A stretch of 11,085 bases of DNA. Source: Paracoccaceae bacterium (GTDB taxonomy: Bacteria; Pseudomonadota; Alphaproteobacteria; Rhodobacterales; Rhodobacteraceae). Of this stretch, positions 1 to 6,733 are shown in pieces; the stretch's first letter is position 1; each line of letters starts with the position of its first letter. The stretch lies in the NCBI GenBank assembly GCA_012036325.1, contig JAAUPC010000085.1:1-11085 (forward strand), in the 5' to 3' direction. The notes below the pieces were generated by a model that made no database searches, was not told where the DNA came from, and saw only the letters and a program-made list of their open reading frames with translations. The translations under genes were made by a program, and so were the position numbers.

Positions 1-243
1 TTTCTTGCCGCCGCGGCAGCCACCGCTTCGCCGCTGCGGGCCCAGCCCGGCTTTCAGAACCGCCACCTCACCCACGCCGAAGATGGCACCTGGACCGACC
101 ATGTCCGCTGGTCATCAATGGCAGCCGCTATGGCGGGGGCGGATGCGATGATGGCAGACCCCGCCTTCGGCCCTTTCATGGCGCTGATCGACGGCCCAAC
201 CGTGACCATGCGCCACGACATCATCGCCTTTGCGATGGATTGA
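1..243 (+). CDS. C-terminal part of a small ABM-like (dimeric alpha/beta-barrel) protein
   Basis: The reading frame is open from the first base and stops at TGA 241-243, giving 80 residues without the N-terminus. The visible part begins in an alanine-rich helix and continues into HLTHAEDGTWTDHVRW, an alanine and methionine-rich helix, then DPAFGPFMALID and a closing strand ending FAMD. This pattern (helix, beta strand with WTDHVRW, helix containing MADPAF, final strand) is what I expect of small ferredoxin-like dimeric alpha/beta-barrel proteins of the ABM/NIPSNAP type, about 100 residues long. No catalytic residue can be named. It lies just upstream of a YafY-type regulator on the same strand and could be co-regulated with it. 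The family call rests on pattern resemblance only. Confidence 0.6.
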   Translation, partial: FLAAAAATASPLRAQPGFQNRHLTHAEDGTWTDHVRWSSMAAAMAGADAMMADPAFGPFMALIDGPTVTMRHDIIAFAMD

Positions 244-261
244 CCGAAGCTGGGCATCCAG

Positions 262-294
262 CGCCACCCCAGCCACTCGTGGGCCGGGGTGGCG
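262..294 (+). terminator. GC-rich hairpin after the first gene
   Basis: A perfect 9-bp inverted repeat pairs CGCCACCCC (262-270) with GGGGTGGCG (286-294) around a 15-nt loop. It starts 18 nt after the stop codon of the first gene and ends 65 nt before the YafY-like start. No T-tract follows, so it is not a canonical intrinsic terminator. Such stems without a U-tail are plausible 3'-end stabilisers or terminators in GC-rich alphaproteobacteria. Confidence 0.5.
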
Positions 295-359
295 ACACTG
301 CCGCCGCCACCCAGACTTTCCCCTTGCCCTGCCCCCTGCCCTGACGCCACGCTTGCCCG

Positions 360-1065
360 ATGCGCCGCACTGATCGCCTCTTTGACCTCATCCAGATCCT
401 GCGCGACGGACGGCTGCACACCGCCCGCGCGATGGCAGAACGGCTGGAAGTCTCGACCCGCACAGTCTGGCGCGACATGGCGACGCTCATCGCCTCGGGC
501 CTGCCGGTGGAAGGAGAGCGGGGCGTGGGCTACGCCTTGCGTGAGCCGATCACCCTGCCCCCCCTGACCCTGACCCCGGATGAGGTGCAGGCCCTGACCC
601 TTGGCCTGCAGCTCGTCACCCCATGGGGCGGACCCGTCCTTGGCACGGGCGGCGGAAACCCTGCGGGCCAAGATCGCCGCCGTCCTGCCCGAAGGGCGTA
701 TTGCAGAGGCGGGCAAGGACACCTGGGTCTTTCCGGGGGATGAAGCGCTGGCCGCCGCCCGCCACCTCCCCGCGCTCCGCCGCGCCATCCGCCTGCAAGA
801 GAGGGTTGTCATCACCTACCACTCTGGCGACGGCACAGGGTCTGACCGCCCTATCCGGCCCCTGATCCTTGAATTCTGGGGCCGCGTCTGGACCCTTGCC
901 GCCTGGTGCGAGGCCCGGAGCGATTTTCGCAGCTTCCGCGTTGACCGGATCAAGACCCTGACCCTGACCGGGGAACCCGCGCCGCCCGAGCCCGGCCACG
1001 ACCTGGCCACCTGGCAACGGCGCCATCCGGGCCCCGGCCAGAGGCCTTCGGCCGAAACCCCTTAG
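360..1065 (+). pseudogene. YafY-family HTH/WYL transcriptional regulator, frameshifted
   Basis: Two overlapping frames make one regulator. The first, from ATG 360, gives MRRTDRLFDLIQIL and a DeoR/HTH_11-type winged helix (residues about 1-60, with VSTRTVWRDM as the recognition region). The second frame continues with ADPSLARAAETLRAKI and a WYL domain (about 147-200; WTL replaces WYL at 177-179, then SFRVDRI), ending at TAG 1063-1065. Removing one G from GGGG at 625-628 joins the frames as TPWADPSLARAAE and gives 234 residues, a usual YafY length. WYL regulators bind DNA through the N-terminal HTH, and the WYL domain is thought to sense a ligand. No good Shine-Dalgarno precedes the ATG, but the MRRTDRLFDLIQ start is typical of the family. 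As read, the protein would lose its WYL domain. A sequencing error at the G-run is my preferred explanation. Confidence 0.85.
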
Positions 1066-2096
1066 CGCAGCCCGAAGAACGTCGCTGCGGTAGCCAGAAC
1101 GCTGGCATGGATCTCTACGCGGTCCGCGCCTGCGGGGTCGGTGCAGACAGGATCATCCTGCTCTTCCACCAGAATCGCGGCCCCTTGCGCGGTACAGAGA
1201 GGCAGCATGCTGAAATGCGCGGCCGGGGCGATTTCCAGCAGCTCCGCCGCGGGCAAAAGGGCGACAAGGTTGCTTCCCTTGGCGCTGATGTCAGTCGCGG
1301 GCAAACGGTCCGCGCCCTGACCAAGCGTGACAAGCAGGATGTCACCCTGGACCTCAGCCACCGCCTCTGGACCAAGGCCGTAGGTCAGGCCGGGATCAAT
1401 TGCCATCACGCTTTTGACCCGTGGGTCTGCGTGATTTGCCCCCCAAAGCCCCGCATCCAGCGCCGCCAGGTCAGCCCCGGCCCTCGAAATATCGGCGCAA
1501 TGCGACGACCTTGCGCCGTAATCAGCACAGTGGGCGATGTAACCAGGCAGGTTGCCCCGCACGCCAATCATCGACAATGCGGTCCAGCCGCCATAGGAGA
1601 ACCCGGCCACATGCACATCGCTCGCGTCGGCCATCGGCCCAAGGTCCGGGTCGGCCAGAAGAAAGTCCAAAGCCAGCGTAAGGTCTTGGCCCCGGGTCCA
1701 GTGCTGCAGACCCTCCTGCATGTTGAAGTCGCCAAAAGTGCTGTTGGGGTGGTTCACCGCCACCACGATAGCACCTTTCTCTGCCAGCCCCGCGGCGAGC
1801 CAGGCCAGGGACCGGTAATGCCCGCCAAGCCCATGCGACATCAGAATGACCGGATAATCGCCATCCGGGGGCGGTAGAGCAGCGCTGCCATCCGCGGCAA
1901 GGGTGATGCTTTCAAAGACCGGGTTTCCGGCAAAGAGGCGTGTGTCGGCGGCATGGAGCGTTGGATAGTAGACCGCAAGCTCCAGATCGCGGCCGTGGTG
2001 CGGGGCGGGGATCGACATCTCTCGCACCGCTGCGGGGTCGGCCCCAGCTGCGGTGGCAAATGCGAAAGCGAAAGTAAGGGCTATCTTGAACATCAT
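1062..2096 (-). CDS. exported alpha/beta hydrolase (dienelactone hydrolase / PAF-acetylhydrolase-like)
   Basis: This is a 344-residue protein with an N-terminal signal peptide (MMFKIALTFAFAFATAAGA, likely cleaved after A19), so it should act in the periplasm or outside the cell. The hydrolase fold shows the oxyanion-side motif MSHGLGGH (86-93), the nucleophile elbow GFSYGG with Ser167, a probable acid Asp234 in MAIDPG and a probable catalytic His294 in AAHFSM. Cys190, Cys200, Cys301 and Cys318 could form disulfides after export. Family members cleave esters or lactones; the substrate cannot be told from sequence. Start: two adjacent ATGs (2096 and 2093) follow AAAGG, and either is possible (344 or 343 residues). 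The open frame continues further upstream, but only this start gives a clean signal peptide. The gene diverges from a membrane-bound AraC-type regulator across 112 bp, which suggests it is that regulator's target. Its TAA overlaps the convergent TAG of the YafY-like gene. Confidence 0.88.
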   Translation of the reverse strand: MMFKIALTFAFAFATAAGADPAAVREMSIPAPHHGRDLELAVYYPTLHAADTRLFAGNPVFESITLAADGSAALPPPDGDYPVILMSHGLGGHYRSLAWLAAGLAEKGAIVVAVNHPNSTFGDFNMQEGLQHWTRGQDLTLALDFLLADPDLGPMADASDVHVAGFSYGGWTALSMIGVRGNLPGYIAHCADYGARSSHCADISRAGADLAALDAGLWGANHADPRVKSVMAIDPGLTYGLGPEAVAEVQGDILLVTLGQGADRLPATDISAKGSNLVALLPAAELLEIAPAAHFSMLPLCTAQGAAILVEEQDDPVCTDPAGADRVEIHASVLATAATFFGLR

Positions 2097-2154
2097 GTGA
2101 CCTTTCGGGTTGAAGCGTGACCCAGTTCTTCGCCAAATCCGCATCGGCGCGCGT

Positions 2155-2193
2155 CCTGAAACCGGTTTCAGGTCGCGCGGAACCGGTTTCAGG
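2155..2193. promoter_or_regulatory. putative operator: 18-bp palindrome plus degenerate repeat, 21-bp phase
   Basis: CCTGAAACCGGTTTCAGG (2155-2172) is a perfect 18-bp palindrome. A second copy, CGCGGAACCGGTTTCAGG (2176-2193), matches it at 15 of 18 positions and keeps the AACCGGTT core. The centres are 21 bp apart, two helical turns, so two bound proteins would face the same side of the DNA. The 21-bp phase equals that of the tandem half-sites used by classical AraC proteins. The second copy ends 3 bp before the purine-rich ribosome-binding region of the AraC-type gene, so occupancy could repress that gene and also affect the divergent hydrolase. The sequence fact is certain. The role as operator is inference. 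Confidence 0.65.
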
Positions 2194-2208
2194 ACTAGGA
2201 AGGGCACC

Positions 2209-3216
2209 ATGCTTGCATTGCCGATATCCCTCATCTTCTCGCTTATCTTGCTGTTTCTTCTGGCAAGTTTGCGGGCGCGTGGGCCAGTGGTCGCAGGGTT
2301 GGTCCTTCTGGTTGCCGCAAATGTGCTGCAAGGGGCTGTCAACGCAGGCGCGCAATATTACGGGATCGCAGCCATGCGCGCGGTGCAGCCGGTCAGCGCG
2401 ATGCTGGTGCCTCCGGCAGCATGGCTGGCGCTGGTAACGGCCGGACTTGACCGCGCACTTCGGCCACGCGACGTGCTGCATCTGGTTGGCCCGGCGCTGG
2501 CGCTGATCTGCGGTTTCGCTTTGCGCGATGCCCTCGATGCGCTGATCCCCGCGGCCTATCTGGGCTATGGACTGGCCATTCTCCTGGTCCTGCGGCGGGC
2601 GGGCCATGCCCTGCCCCGCGCGCGGCTGTCTGCGGGGGGACGACCAGCCCTGCTTTGGGCAGCGATTGCCGCCGGGCTTATGCTGTCGGCGGCCAGCGAT
2701 CTGGTGATTGTCGCCGTACAACTTGCCGGTCGGACAGACCTGCAGCCCCTGATTGTCAGCATCACCGGCAGCCTTGTCCTGCTGGGGCTTGGCCTTCTGG
2801 GCATCAGCATGCAGGACGATACCGGACCGTCCGCAGAAGAGGCGGCACCAACCGGGCCAAGTGAGGATGACGCCGACCTTTTTGCCCGGTTGGACGCGCA
2901 CATGACCAGCCGAAGGCCCTGGACCGACCCGGATCTCACGCTTGGCCAGCTTGCGCGGCGCTTGCATGTGCCGGTCAAGCAGCTTTCCAGCGCCGTAAAC
3001 CGCTGCAGCGGCGAAAACATCTCACGCTATGTGAACGCGCATCGCGTACGGGCGGCTTGCGAGGCGCTGCGGTCAGGGGCAAGTGTCACTACGGCCATGC
3101 TGGACGCGGGCTTTGCCACCAAATCGAACTTCAACCGGGAATTCAACCGGGTGACCGGCATGGCTCCGTCCGAATGGCAGGCCTCAGCCGCATTCGGGCC
3201 TGTGCAACGCCCCTAA
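2209..3216 (+). CDS. membrane-anchored AraC-family transcriptional regulator (multi-TM + HTH_18)
   Basis: This is a 335-residue protein. Residues 1-200 are strongly hydrophobic, with about seven predicted membrane segments (roughly 2-21, 25-45, 60-79, 87-104, 110-128, 147-171, 180-200). A polar acidic linker follows (about 201-222), then an AraC-type double helix-turn-helix (about 222-325) with DLTLGQLARRLHVPVKQLS in the first HTH and GFATKSNFNREFNRVTGMAPSEW, split here as GFATKSNFNREF and TGMAPSEW, in the second. A cytoplasmic DNA-binding domain fused to a membrane sensor implies response to a membrane or periplasmic signal. Start: ATG 2209 follows AGGAAGGG with good spacing and begins at the first membrane helix. 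An upstream in-frame ATG at 2110 would add 33 charged residues encoded across the palindromic operator, so I reject it. It diverges from the exported hydrolase and probably regulates it and itself. Confidence 0.87.
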   Translation: MLALPISLIFSLILLFLLASLRARGPVVAGLVLLVAANVLQGAVNAGAQYYGIAAMRAVQPVSAMLVPPAAWLALVTAGLDRALRPRDVLHLVGPALALICGFALRDALDALIPAAYLGYGLAILLVLRRAGHALPRARLSAGGRPALLWAAIAAGLMLSAASDLVIVAVQLAGRTDLQPLIVSITGSLVLLGLGLLGISMQDDTGPSAEEAAPTGPSEDDADLFARLDAHMTSRRPWTDPDLTLGQLARRLHVPVKQLSSAVNRCSGENISRYVNAHRVRAACEALRSGASVTTAMLDAGFATKSNFNREFNRVTGMAPSEWQASAAFGPVQRP

Positions 3217-3233
3217 CGCGGGCGTGTCCCTTC

Positions 3234-3248
3234 GACGGAATCGCCGTC
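3234..3248. terminator. short hairpin between convergent genes
   Basis: GACGG (3234-3238) pairs with CCGTC (3244-3248) around a 5-nt loop. It lies in the 30-bp gap between the convergent AraC-type gene (stop 3216) and the ABC ATPase gene, and reaches into the latter's stop codon. The stem is only 5 bp with no T-run, so any terminator role is weakly supported. Confidence 0.25.
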
Positions 3249-4328
3249 AAACCCCGAACACAAAGCACCGATCGCGGCGGATCATGAGCCACAAGACCGT
3301 GCCGGGCTTTGGCAGGAACACCCCAGGGACGCTGGCGGTCAGCTTTGCGCCCTCAAAATCCATCGCGAAATCCACCAGGCTTTCGCGGCCCAGATACCGG
3401 CTGCGGAGCACCGTTCCCCGCGCGGCACCCCCTCTTCCGGCGTCGGGTTCGGACCGCGACCGCCCCGGTCAAAATCGATCCGCAAATGCTGCGGGCGGAT
3501 CACGATCTCGACCGCGCCGCCATCAGCATGGCCCGGGGTCAGGAAGGCACCAAAGGGTGTTTGGGTCAAAGCGCCCTTCGATACCCCGCGGATCACATTG
3601 ATATCGCTGAAAAATGCCGCCGCCGCCTTGTCCACCGGGGCGTTGTAGACGTTGTAGGGCGCGCCGCGCTGCACGATCCGGCCTGCGCGCATCAGCGCAA
3701 TCTCATCGGCCATCCGCATCGCTTCATCCGGTTCATGCGTGACCAGAAGGACGCCGGTCCCCTCCTCCTTGAGAAGCTCCAGCGTGCGGTCGCGGATGCC
3801 ATCACGCAACCGGTTGTCCAGGCCCGAGAACGGCTCATCCATCAGCATCACGCGCGGCTTTGGCGCCAAGGCCCGGGCCAGCGCCACCCGCTGCTGCTCT
3901 CCGCCTGAAAGCTGGTGCGGATGCTTTGGGCCAAACCCGTGAAGATCAACCTTTTCAATAAGTTCCCCAACCCGGCGCGCCTTTTCCGCCTTATGGGTCC
4001 GCAAGCCGAAGCCTACGTTTTCCGCTACGGTCAGATGCGGAAAAAGGGCGAAGTCCTGAAACATCAGCCCGACAGACCGTTGCTCGGGCGGCAAATGCAC
4101 GCCCGGCCCTTCGACCAGCCGCCCGTCGATCCGGACCGTTCCAGTATCGGCGCGTTCCACCCCCGCGATCATCCGCAGCGTGGTGGACTTCCCGCAGCCC
4201 GAAGGGCCCAGAAGGCAGGTCACCTGCCCCGCCGCGACCGCCAGCGACACGTCATTCACCACCGGCCGCCCACCGAAGCTGCGGCCGAGATGCGAGACCT
4301 CAAGACGAAGGGGAAGGGCGTCGGGCAT
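3247..4328 (-). CDS. ABC transporter ATP-binding protein (FbpC/PotA-like), frameshifted near C-terminus
   Basis: The nucleotide-binding domain (about 7-240) is complete: Walker A GPSGCGKST (41-49), Q-loop Gln91 in MFQDFALFPHLT, signature LSGGEQQR (140-147), Walker B VMLMDEP (160-166) and switch His198. A C-terminal TOBE region follows (about 250 onward, IRPQHLRIDF). After EEGVP (residue 302) the frame runs into unlike sequence and stops at 3339. One extra base near plus position 3424 restores ARGTVLRSRYLGRESLVDF and a TOBE-like end finishing RRDRCFVFGV at TGA 3247-3249, for 360 residues, usual for this family. An error at GG 3424-3425 or CCCC 3416-3419 would explain it. It would energise import, possibly of Fe3+ judged by FbpC/FutC-like appearance; polyamine or other substrates are not excluded. 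No permease or binding protein lies beside it here. ATG 4328 is preceded in frame by a TGA and has only a weak ribosome-binding site. Confidence 0.85.
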
Positions 4329-4400
4329 GAAAACTCAAGTGATTTCGTCAGGCATTCTCTAGCAGCGCCGCCCGCGCATCACAAGCCGCCGCCCGGAGCC

Positions 4401-5245
4401 CTACCCGCGCGGTTGGGCCGGCCCATAAAACGCGACGATCGCGCGTTTGACATGGCCGAGGACCGCATCGGACCAGAACAGCGTGCGGCCATGCCGGTCG
4501 GTCAGACGGCCGTTGTCGGGCAAAGCCAGCAGCACCTCGGGCTTCACCGTCATCCCGCACAAGGTGACCGCAACCAGCCCCCGCCGCCGCGCACGAACCC
4601 AGGGCAGAACCGCCCAAAGATAGCCCAGCACGGCAATCCGCGACATGTATTCCGTCGGCAGCTTGACCGCAAAAGACGTCGGCACCGCCGCCGCCACTGC
4701 CTGGCCAGCCCAGCTCATGAACCGCTCATCGGCGCGCATCGGCGGGAAGCCGAACGTCGGATACTGGCGCTTCAAGTCCAGGAACCGCTCGGCAATATAG
4801 CCACAATCCGCTGGATGATAGACCACGACCGACGAATTGCCCCGGGCATAGCGCTTGCCCCTACTCAGTCGATAGGCCAGCCGCCCCAGAGGCCCGAAGG
4901 GCAGGACCGCGCTTTGCAGCAGCATCAGCCCTCCCGGTTTGAGGAACCCGATCGCCTTACCGACATCGCCCAGTATGACGGTGTCCAGATCCAGATAGAC
5001 CGCCGGCAGATCCTCCGGCACGACACCGGGGTCGAACATGCACAGCTTGGCCTGACAGCCGCCGCCCCGCATCTCAGGCTCAAGCCAAACCTCGGGGATC
5101 GGGCGTGGCGTCACCCTTTCGTCCAGCCCCGCGCGCGCGCGGTCGGTCAGCAGGACAAGCGCGGCTGACGGGTCGCGTGCCGCGCCACGGCGGCAACAAG
5201 GCGGTTGACCGTATCCACCCCGTACTTGTCGCCCCACAGGATCAT
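4401..5245 (-). CDS. glycosyltransferase (DxD type), frameshifted near N-terminus
   Basis: The main frame contains VYLDLDTVILGDVG, with a DxD-type metal/nucleotide-sugar motif at 86-88 (reconstructed numbering), then RGNSSVVVYHP (135-145) and MRADERFMSWAG (170-181), a layout common in small bacterial GT-A-like transferases. The matching N-terminus, MILWGDKYGVDTVNRLVAAV, is in another frame from ATG 5245. One base inserted near plus position 5159 joins them as RQPRLVLLTDRARAG and gives 281 residues. The unjoined frame can also be read from ATG 5252, but its first residues do not look like the family. It probably transfers a sugar to a surface polysaccharide or lipid; donor and acceptor are unknown. 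GTG 5248 is a possible alternative start. The gene begins 37 bp after the SDR gene on the same strand and may share its transcript. No strong Shine-Dalgarno is visible. Confidence 0.75.
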
Positions 5246-5282
5246 CACGCATTGCCAGGTGGGCGATGCGTCCCCCGCAGTG

Positions 5283-6059
5283 TCAGAGGGTGGCATTCGT
5301 CGCCCCGCCATCCAGCAGGATGTTCTGCCCCACGATGAACCCCGCGTGTTGTGAACACAGGAACGCGCAAGCCGCCCCAAACTCCGCCGCCGTGCCATAG
5401 CGTCCGGCGGGGATGGTGGCACTGCGCTCGGCAATTGCGTCTTCCATGCTGATGCCGCGCGCTTTGACGACGGCCCCATCCAGCGCAATCGCCCGGTCCG
5501 TCGCATGAATGCCGGGAAGAAGGTTGTTGATCGTGACCCCCTTGCCTGCGACCTGCCGCGACGTGCCGCCGACAAAGCCGGTCAACCCTGCCCGCGCCGC
5601 GTTCGAAAGGCCCAGAACCGGCACCGGCGCCTTGACCGAGACAGAGGTGATGTTGACCACCCGCCCCCAGCCCTTGGCGATCATTCCGGGCAGACAGGCC
5701 TGCATCAGTGCAATTGGCGTCAGCATGTTGGCATCCAGCGCCTTGATGAAATCCTCACGCCCCCAGTCTGACCACATCCCCGGCGGCGGCCCCCCAGCAT
5801 TGGTCACCAGAATGTCGAAGGGGCCATGGGCCAGCACCGCCGCGCGCCCCGCCTCGCTGGTGATGTCGCCCGCGACGGTGACCACGTTCACCTGATACCG
5901 TGCCCGGATCTCTGCCGCCGCCGCTTCCAGCGCCTCGGCCCCACGGGCATTCATCACCAGATCAACGCCCGCCTCGGCCAGCGCTTCGGCGCAGCCGCGT
6001 CCCAAGCCTTTGGACGACGCACATACCAGCGCCCGCTTTCCCGCAATCCCCAGATCCAT
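5283..6059 (-). CDS. SDR-fold protein, BKR-like, with altered NAD motif and catalytic residues
   Basis: This is a 258-residue Rossmann-fold protein of the short-chain dehydrogenase/reductase type. The nucleotide-binding loop is CASSKGLG (13-20) where classical members have TGxxxGxG. NAG (87-89), Asn111 and Ser139 in NITSVS are in place. By alignment to E. coli FabG, where Ser138 and Tyr151 are 13 apart and Lys155 follows, the tyrosine position is Ser152 and the lysine position is Arg156 (LSNAARAGL). I recall a subgroup of BKR-like SDRs described as lacking a perfect NAD motif and catalytic tetrad; this looks like a member. It may therefore be a reductase with unusual chemistry or a non-catalytic relative. 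ATG 6059 follows GGGGGAAG at good spacing. It heads the minus-strand run SDR, glycosyltransferase, ABC ATPase, and a 3-oxoacyl-ACP reductase label would be over-specific. Confidence 0.88.
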   Translation of the reverse strand: MDLGIAGKRALVCASSKGLGRGCAEALAEAGVDLVMNARGAEALEAAAAEIRARYQVNVVTVAGDITSEAGRAAVLAHGPFDILVTNAGGPPPGMWSDWGREDFIKALDANMLTPIALMQACLPGMIAKGWGRVVNITSVSVKAPVPVLGLSNAARAGLTGFVGGTSRQVAGKGVTINNLLPGIHATDRAIALDGAVVKARGISMEDAIAERSATIPAGRYGTAAEFGAACAFLCSQHAGFIVGQNILLDGGATNATL

Positions 6060-6109
6060 CTGCTTCCCCCAAGTCCGTTGCGCCTAGCCTACCAGCGCAA
6101 GGGCCGGGG

Positions 6110-6132
6110 GCAAGCCCGCCCTTCAGGCTTGC
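6110..6132. terminator. hairpin in the spacer between the SnoaL-like and SDR genes
   Basis: GCAAGCC (6110-6116) and GGCTTGC (6126-6132) form a 7-bp perfect stem with a 9-nt loop. On the plus strand a TTTT run (6135-6138) follows closely; on the minus strand, where both flanking genes lie, no T-run follows. It could end or stabilise the SnoaL-like transcript or block antisense transcription. Confidence 0.4.
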
Positions 6133-6158
6133 GCTTTTCCCAAATACTCCCGCCGGAG
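6132..6158. repeat. possible Rhodobacterales intergenic repeat motif
   Basis: The stretch containing CCCAAATACTCCCGCCGGAG (6139-6158) resembles a motif I recall as frequent downstream of genes in Rhodobacterales genomes, seen on the opposite strand as a CTCCGGCGGGAGTATTTG-like string. It includes a small CTCC/GGAG stem. Only one copy is in this window, so repetition cannot be shown here; the call rests on recollection. It lies downstream of the SnoaL-like gene on the minus strand, the expected position. Confidence 0.35.
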
Positions 6159-6175
6159 ACCAAGGCCGAGCCGGT

Positions 6176-6200
6176 TGGCGCGCGCCCTTCGCGCGCGCCA
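6176..6200. terminator. strong GC hairpin downstream of the SnoaL-like gene
   Basis: TGGCGCGCGC (6176-6185) pairs perfectly with GCGCGCGCCA (6191-6200) around a 5-nt loop, CCTTC. It is the strongest stem in the window and lies 60 bp beyond the stop codon of the minus-strand SnoaL-like gene. There is no T-tract. A role in transcript termination or 3'-end protection is likely by position and stability. Confidence 0.5.
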
Positions 6201-6259
6201 GAGGCGAGACAAGAAGTCTTCGCGCGGAACGCGCTCAATCTGGCAAGCGCTGGTCAGGA

Positions 6260-6625
6260 TCAACTGGAATAAAAGAACTCTTCCCGCGTGATCTTGCCGT
6301 TCTGCACATGGTAAACCGCGACCTCACGACCCTCGCTCCGCTCACCTGTGGCTTTGTTGGTGGTATCCATCCCGAAGATCACCGAAAACCGGTCATCGCC
6401 GTGCAGGAACGGGCCTTCGACCGTCAGCCCATGGGTGATGAAGCCCCCTTCCCACCAGTCATGCTTGCCGTGAATTCCGGCCAGACCCTGGGTCTCACGC
6501 CCGCCGCCCATGTCCATCGCCTCGACCGACACGGCATCCGGGGCGTAAAGCAGGTCAAGGTTCTGACGCGCGCGGTCTTCCCGGCAGCCAGCCACCAACG
6601 CATCTGCAATCTTTTTAAGTGTCAT
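6260..6625 (-). CDS. SnoaL-like / NTF2-fold protein
   Basis: This is a 121-residue protein with the pattern of small NTF2-fold (SnoaL-like) proteins: an N-terminal helix ending in a short acidic turn (LLYAPDAVSVEAMD, 25-38), a helix containing QGLAGIHGKHDWWE (46-59), then beta strands with FSVIFGMDTTN (80-90) and REVAVYHVQNGKITREEFFY (100-119), the characteristic last two strands. Such proteins include isomerases, hydrolases and ligand-binding proteins; the pocket chemistry here cannot be assigned. ATG 6625 follows GGAGGG at good spacing, which decides the start over a longer open frame reaching 6799 that would run into prfC. It diverges from prfC across 108 bp and is followed by two hairpins. 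Confidence 0.85.
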   Translation of the reverse strand: MTLKKIADALVAGCREDRARQNLDLLYAPDAVSVEAMDMGGGRETQGLAGIHGKHDWWEGGFITHGLTVEGPFLHGDDRFSVIFGMDTTNKATGERSEGREVAVYHVQNGKITREEFFYSS

Positions 6626-6698
6626 TCCAACCCTCCATGTTCCATTAATGTTCTCAACGTCCCCCAAGTCATTGAGTCGCACAACCCCTCGCTTTTCG

Positions 6699-6727
6699 TT
6701 GCGGCCAATCCTTGCGCAGCCTATAGG
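6699..6727 (+). promoter_or_regulatory. candidate sigma70-type promoter close to prfC
   Basis: TTGCGG (6699-6704) and TATAGG (6722-6727) are separated by the ideal 17 bp. The expected transcription start, about 7 nt after the -10 box, falls at or next to the prfC ATG (6734), which would make the mRNA nearly leaderless. The -10 box overlaps the purine-rich AGGGGGG that could instead be the Shine-Dalgarno. The two readings conflict, hence the low confidence. Confidence 0.3.
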
Positions 6728-6733
6728 GGGGCC

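Noticed and set aside
1..54. Alanine-rich FLAAAAATASPLRAQ resembling a signal peptide
   Set aside because: It is already inside an open frame truncated by the window edge and fits the first helix of a small ABM-like protein. No start or basic n-region is visible.
561..600. CTGACC-type tandem repeats (also near 955-970)
   Set aside because: They are short and imperfect, fall within coding codons for Leu-Thr, and show no array structure.
1107..1877. Long plus-strand open frame opposite the hydrolase
   Set aside because: It is a GC-rich shadow frame. The opposite strand has the signal peptide, nucleophile elbow and family-typical length.
2110..2208. N-terminal extension of the AraC-type regulator from ATG 2110
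   Set aside because: It would encode a charged stretch across the palindromic operator. ATG 2209 has a good ribosome-binding site and begins the first membrane helix.
2097..2342. Upstream extension of the hydrolase frame to 2342
   Set aside because: It reads antisense through the AraC-type gene and places the signal peptide internally.
4329..4355. Alternative upstream start of the ABC ATPase at ATG 4355 (MPDEIT)
   Set aside because: It is in frame but terminates at TGA after six codons, so ATG 4328 is the first usable start.
3915..5168. 417-residue plus-strand open frame
   Set aside because: It lies opposite the ABC ATPase and glycosyltransferase motifs and has arginine/proline/glutamine-rich shadow composition.
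5900..6733. Long open frame upstream of and in frame with prfC
   Set aside because: It is antisense to the SDR and SnoaL-like genes, has proline/arginine-rich noise composition, and RF3 begins at MSNHAPLPPEIARRRTFAI.
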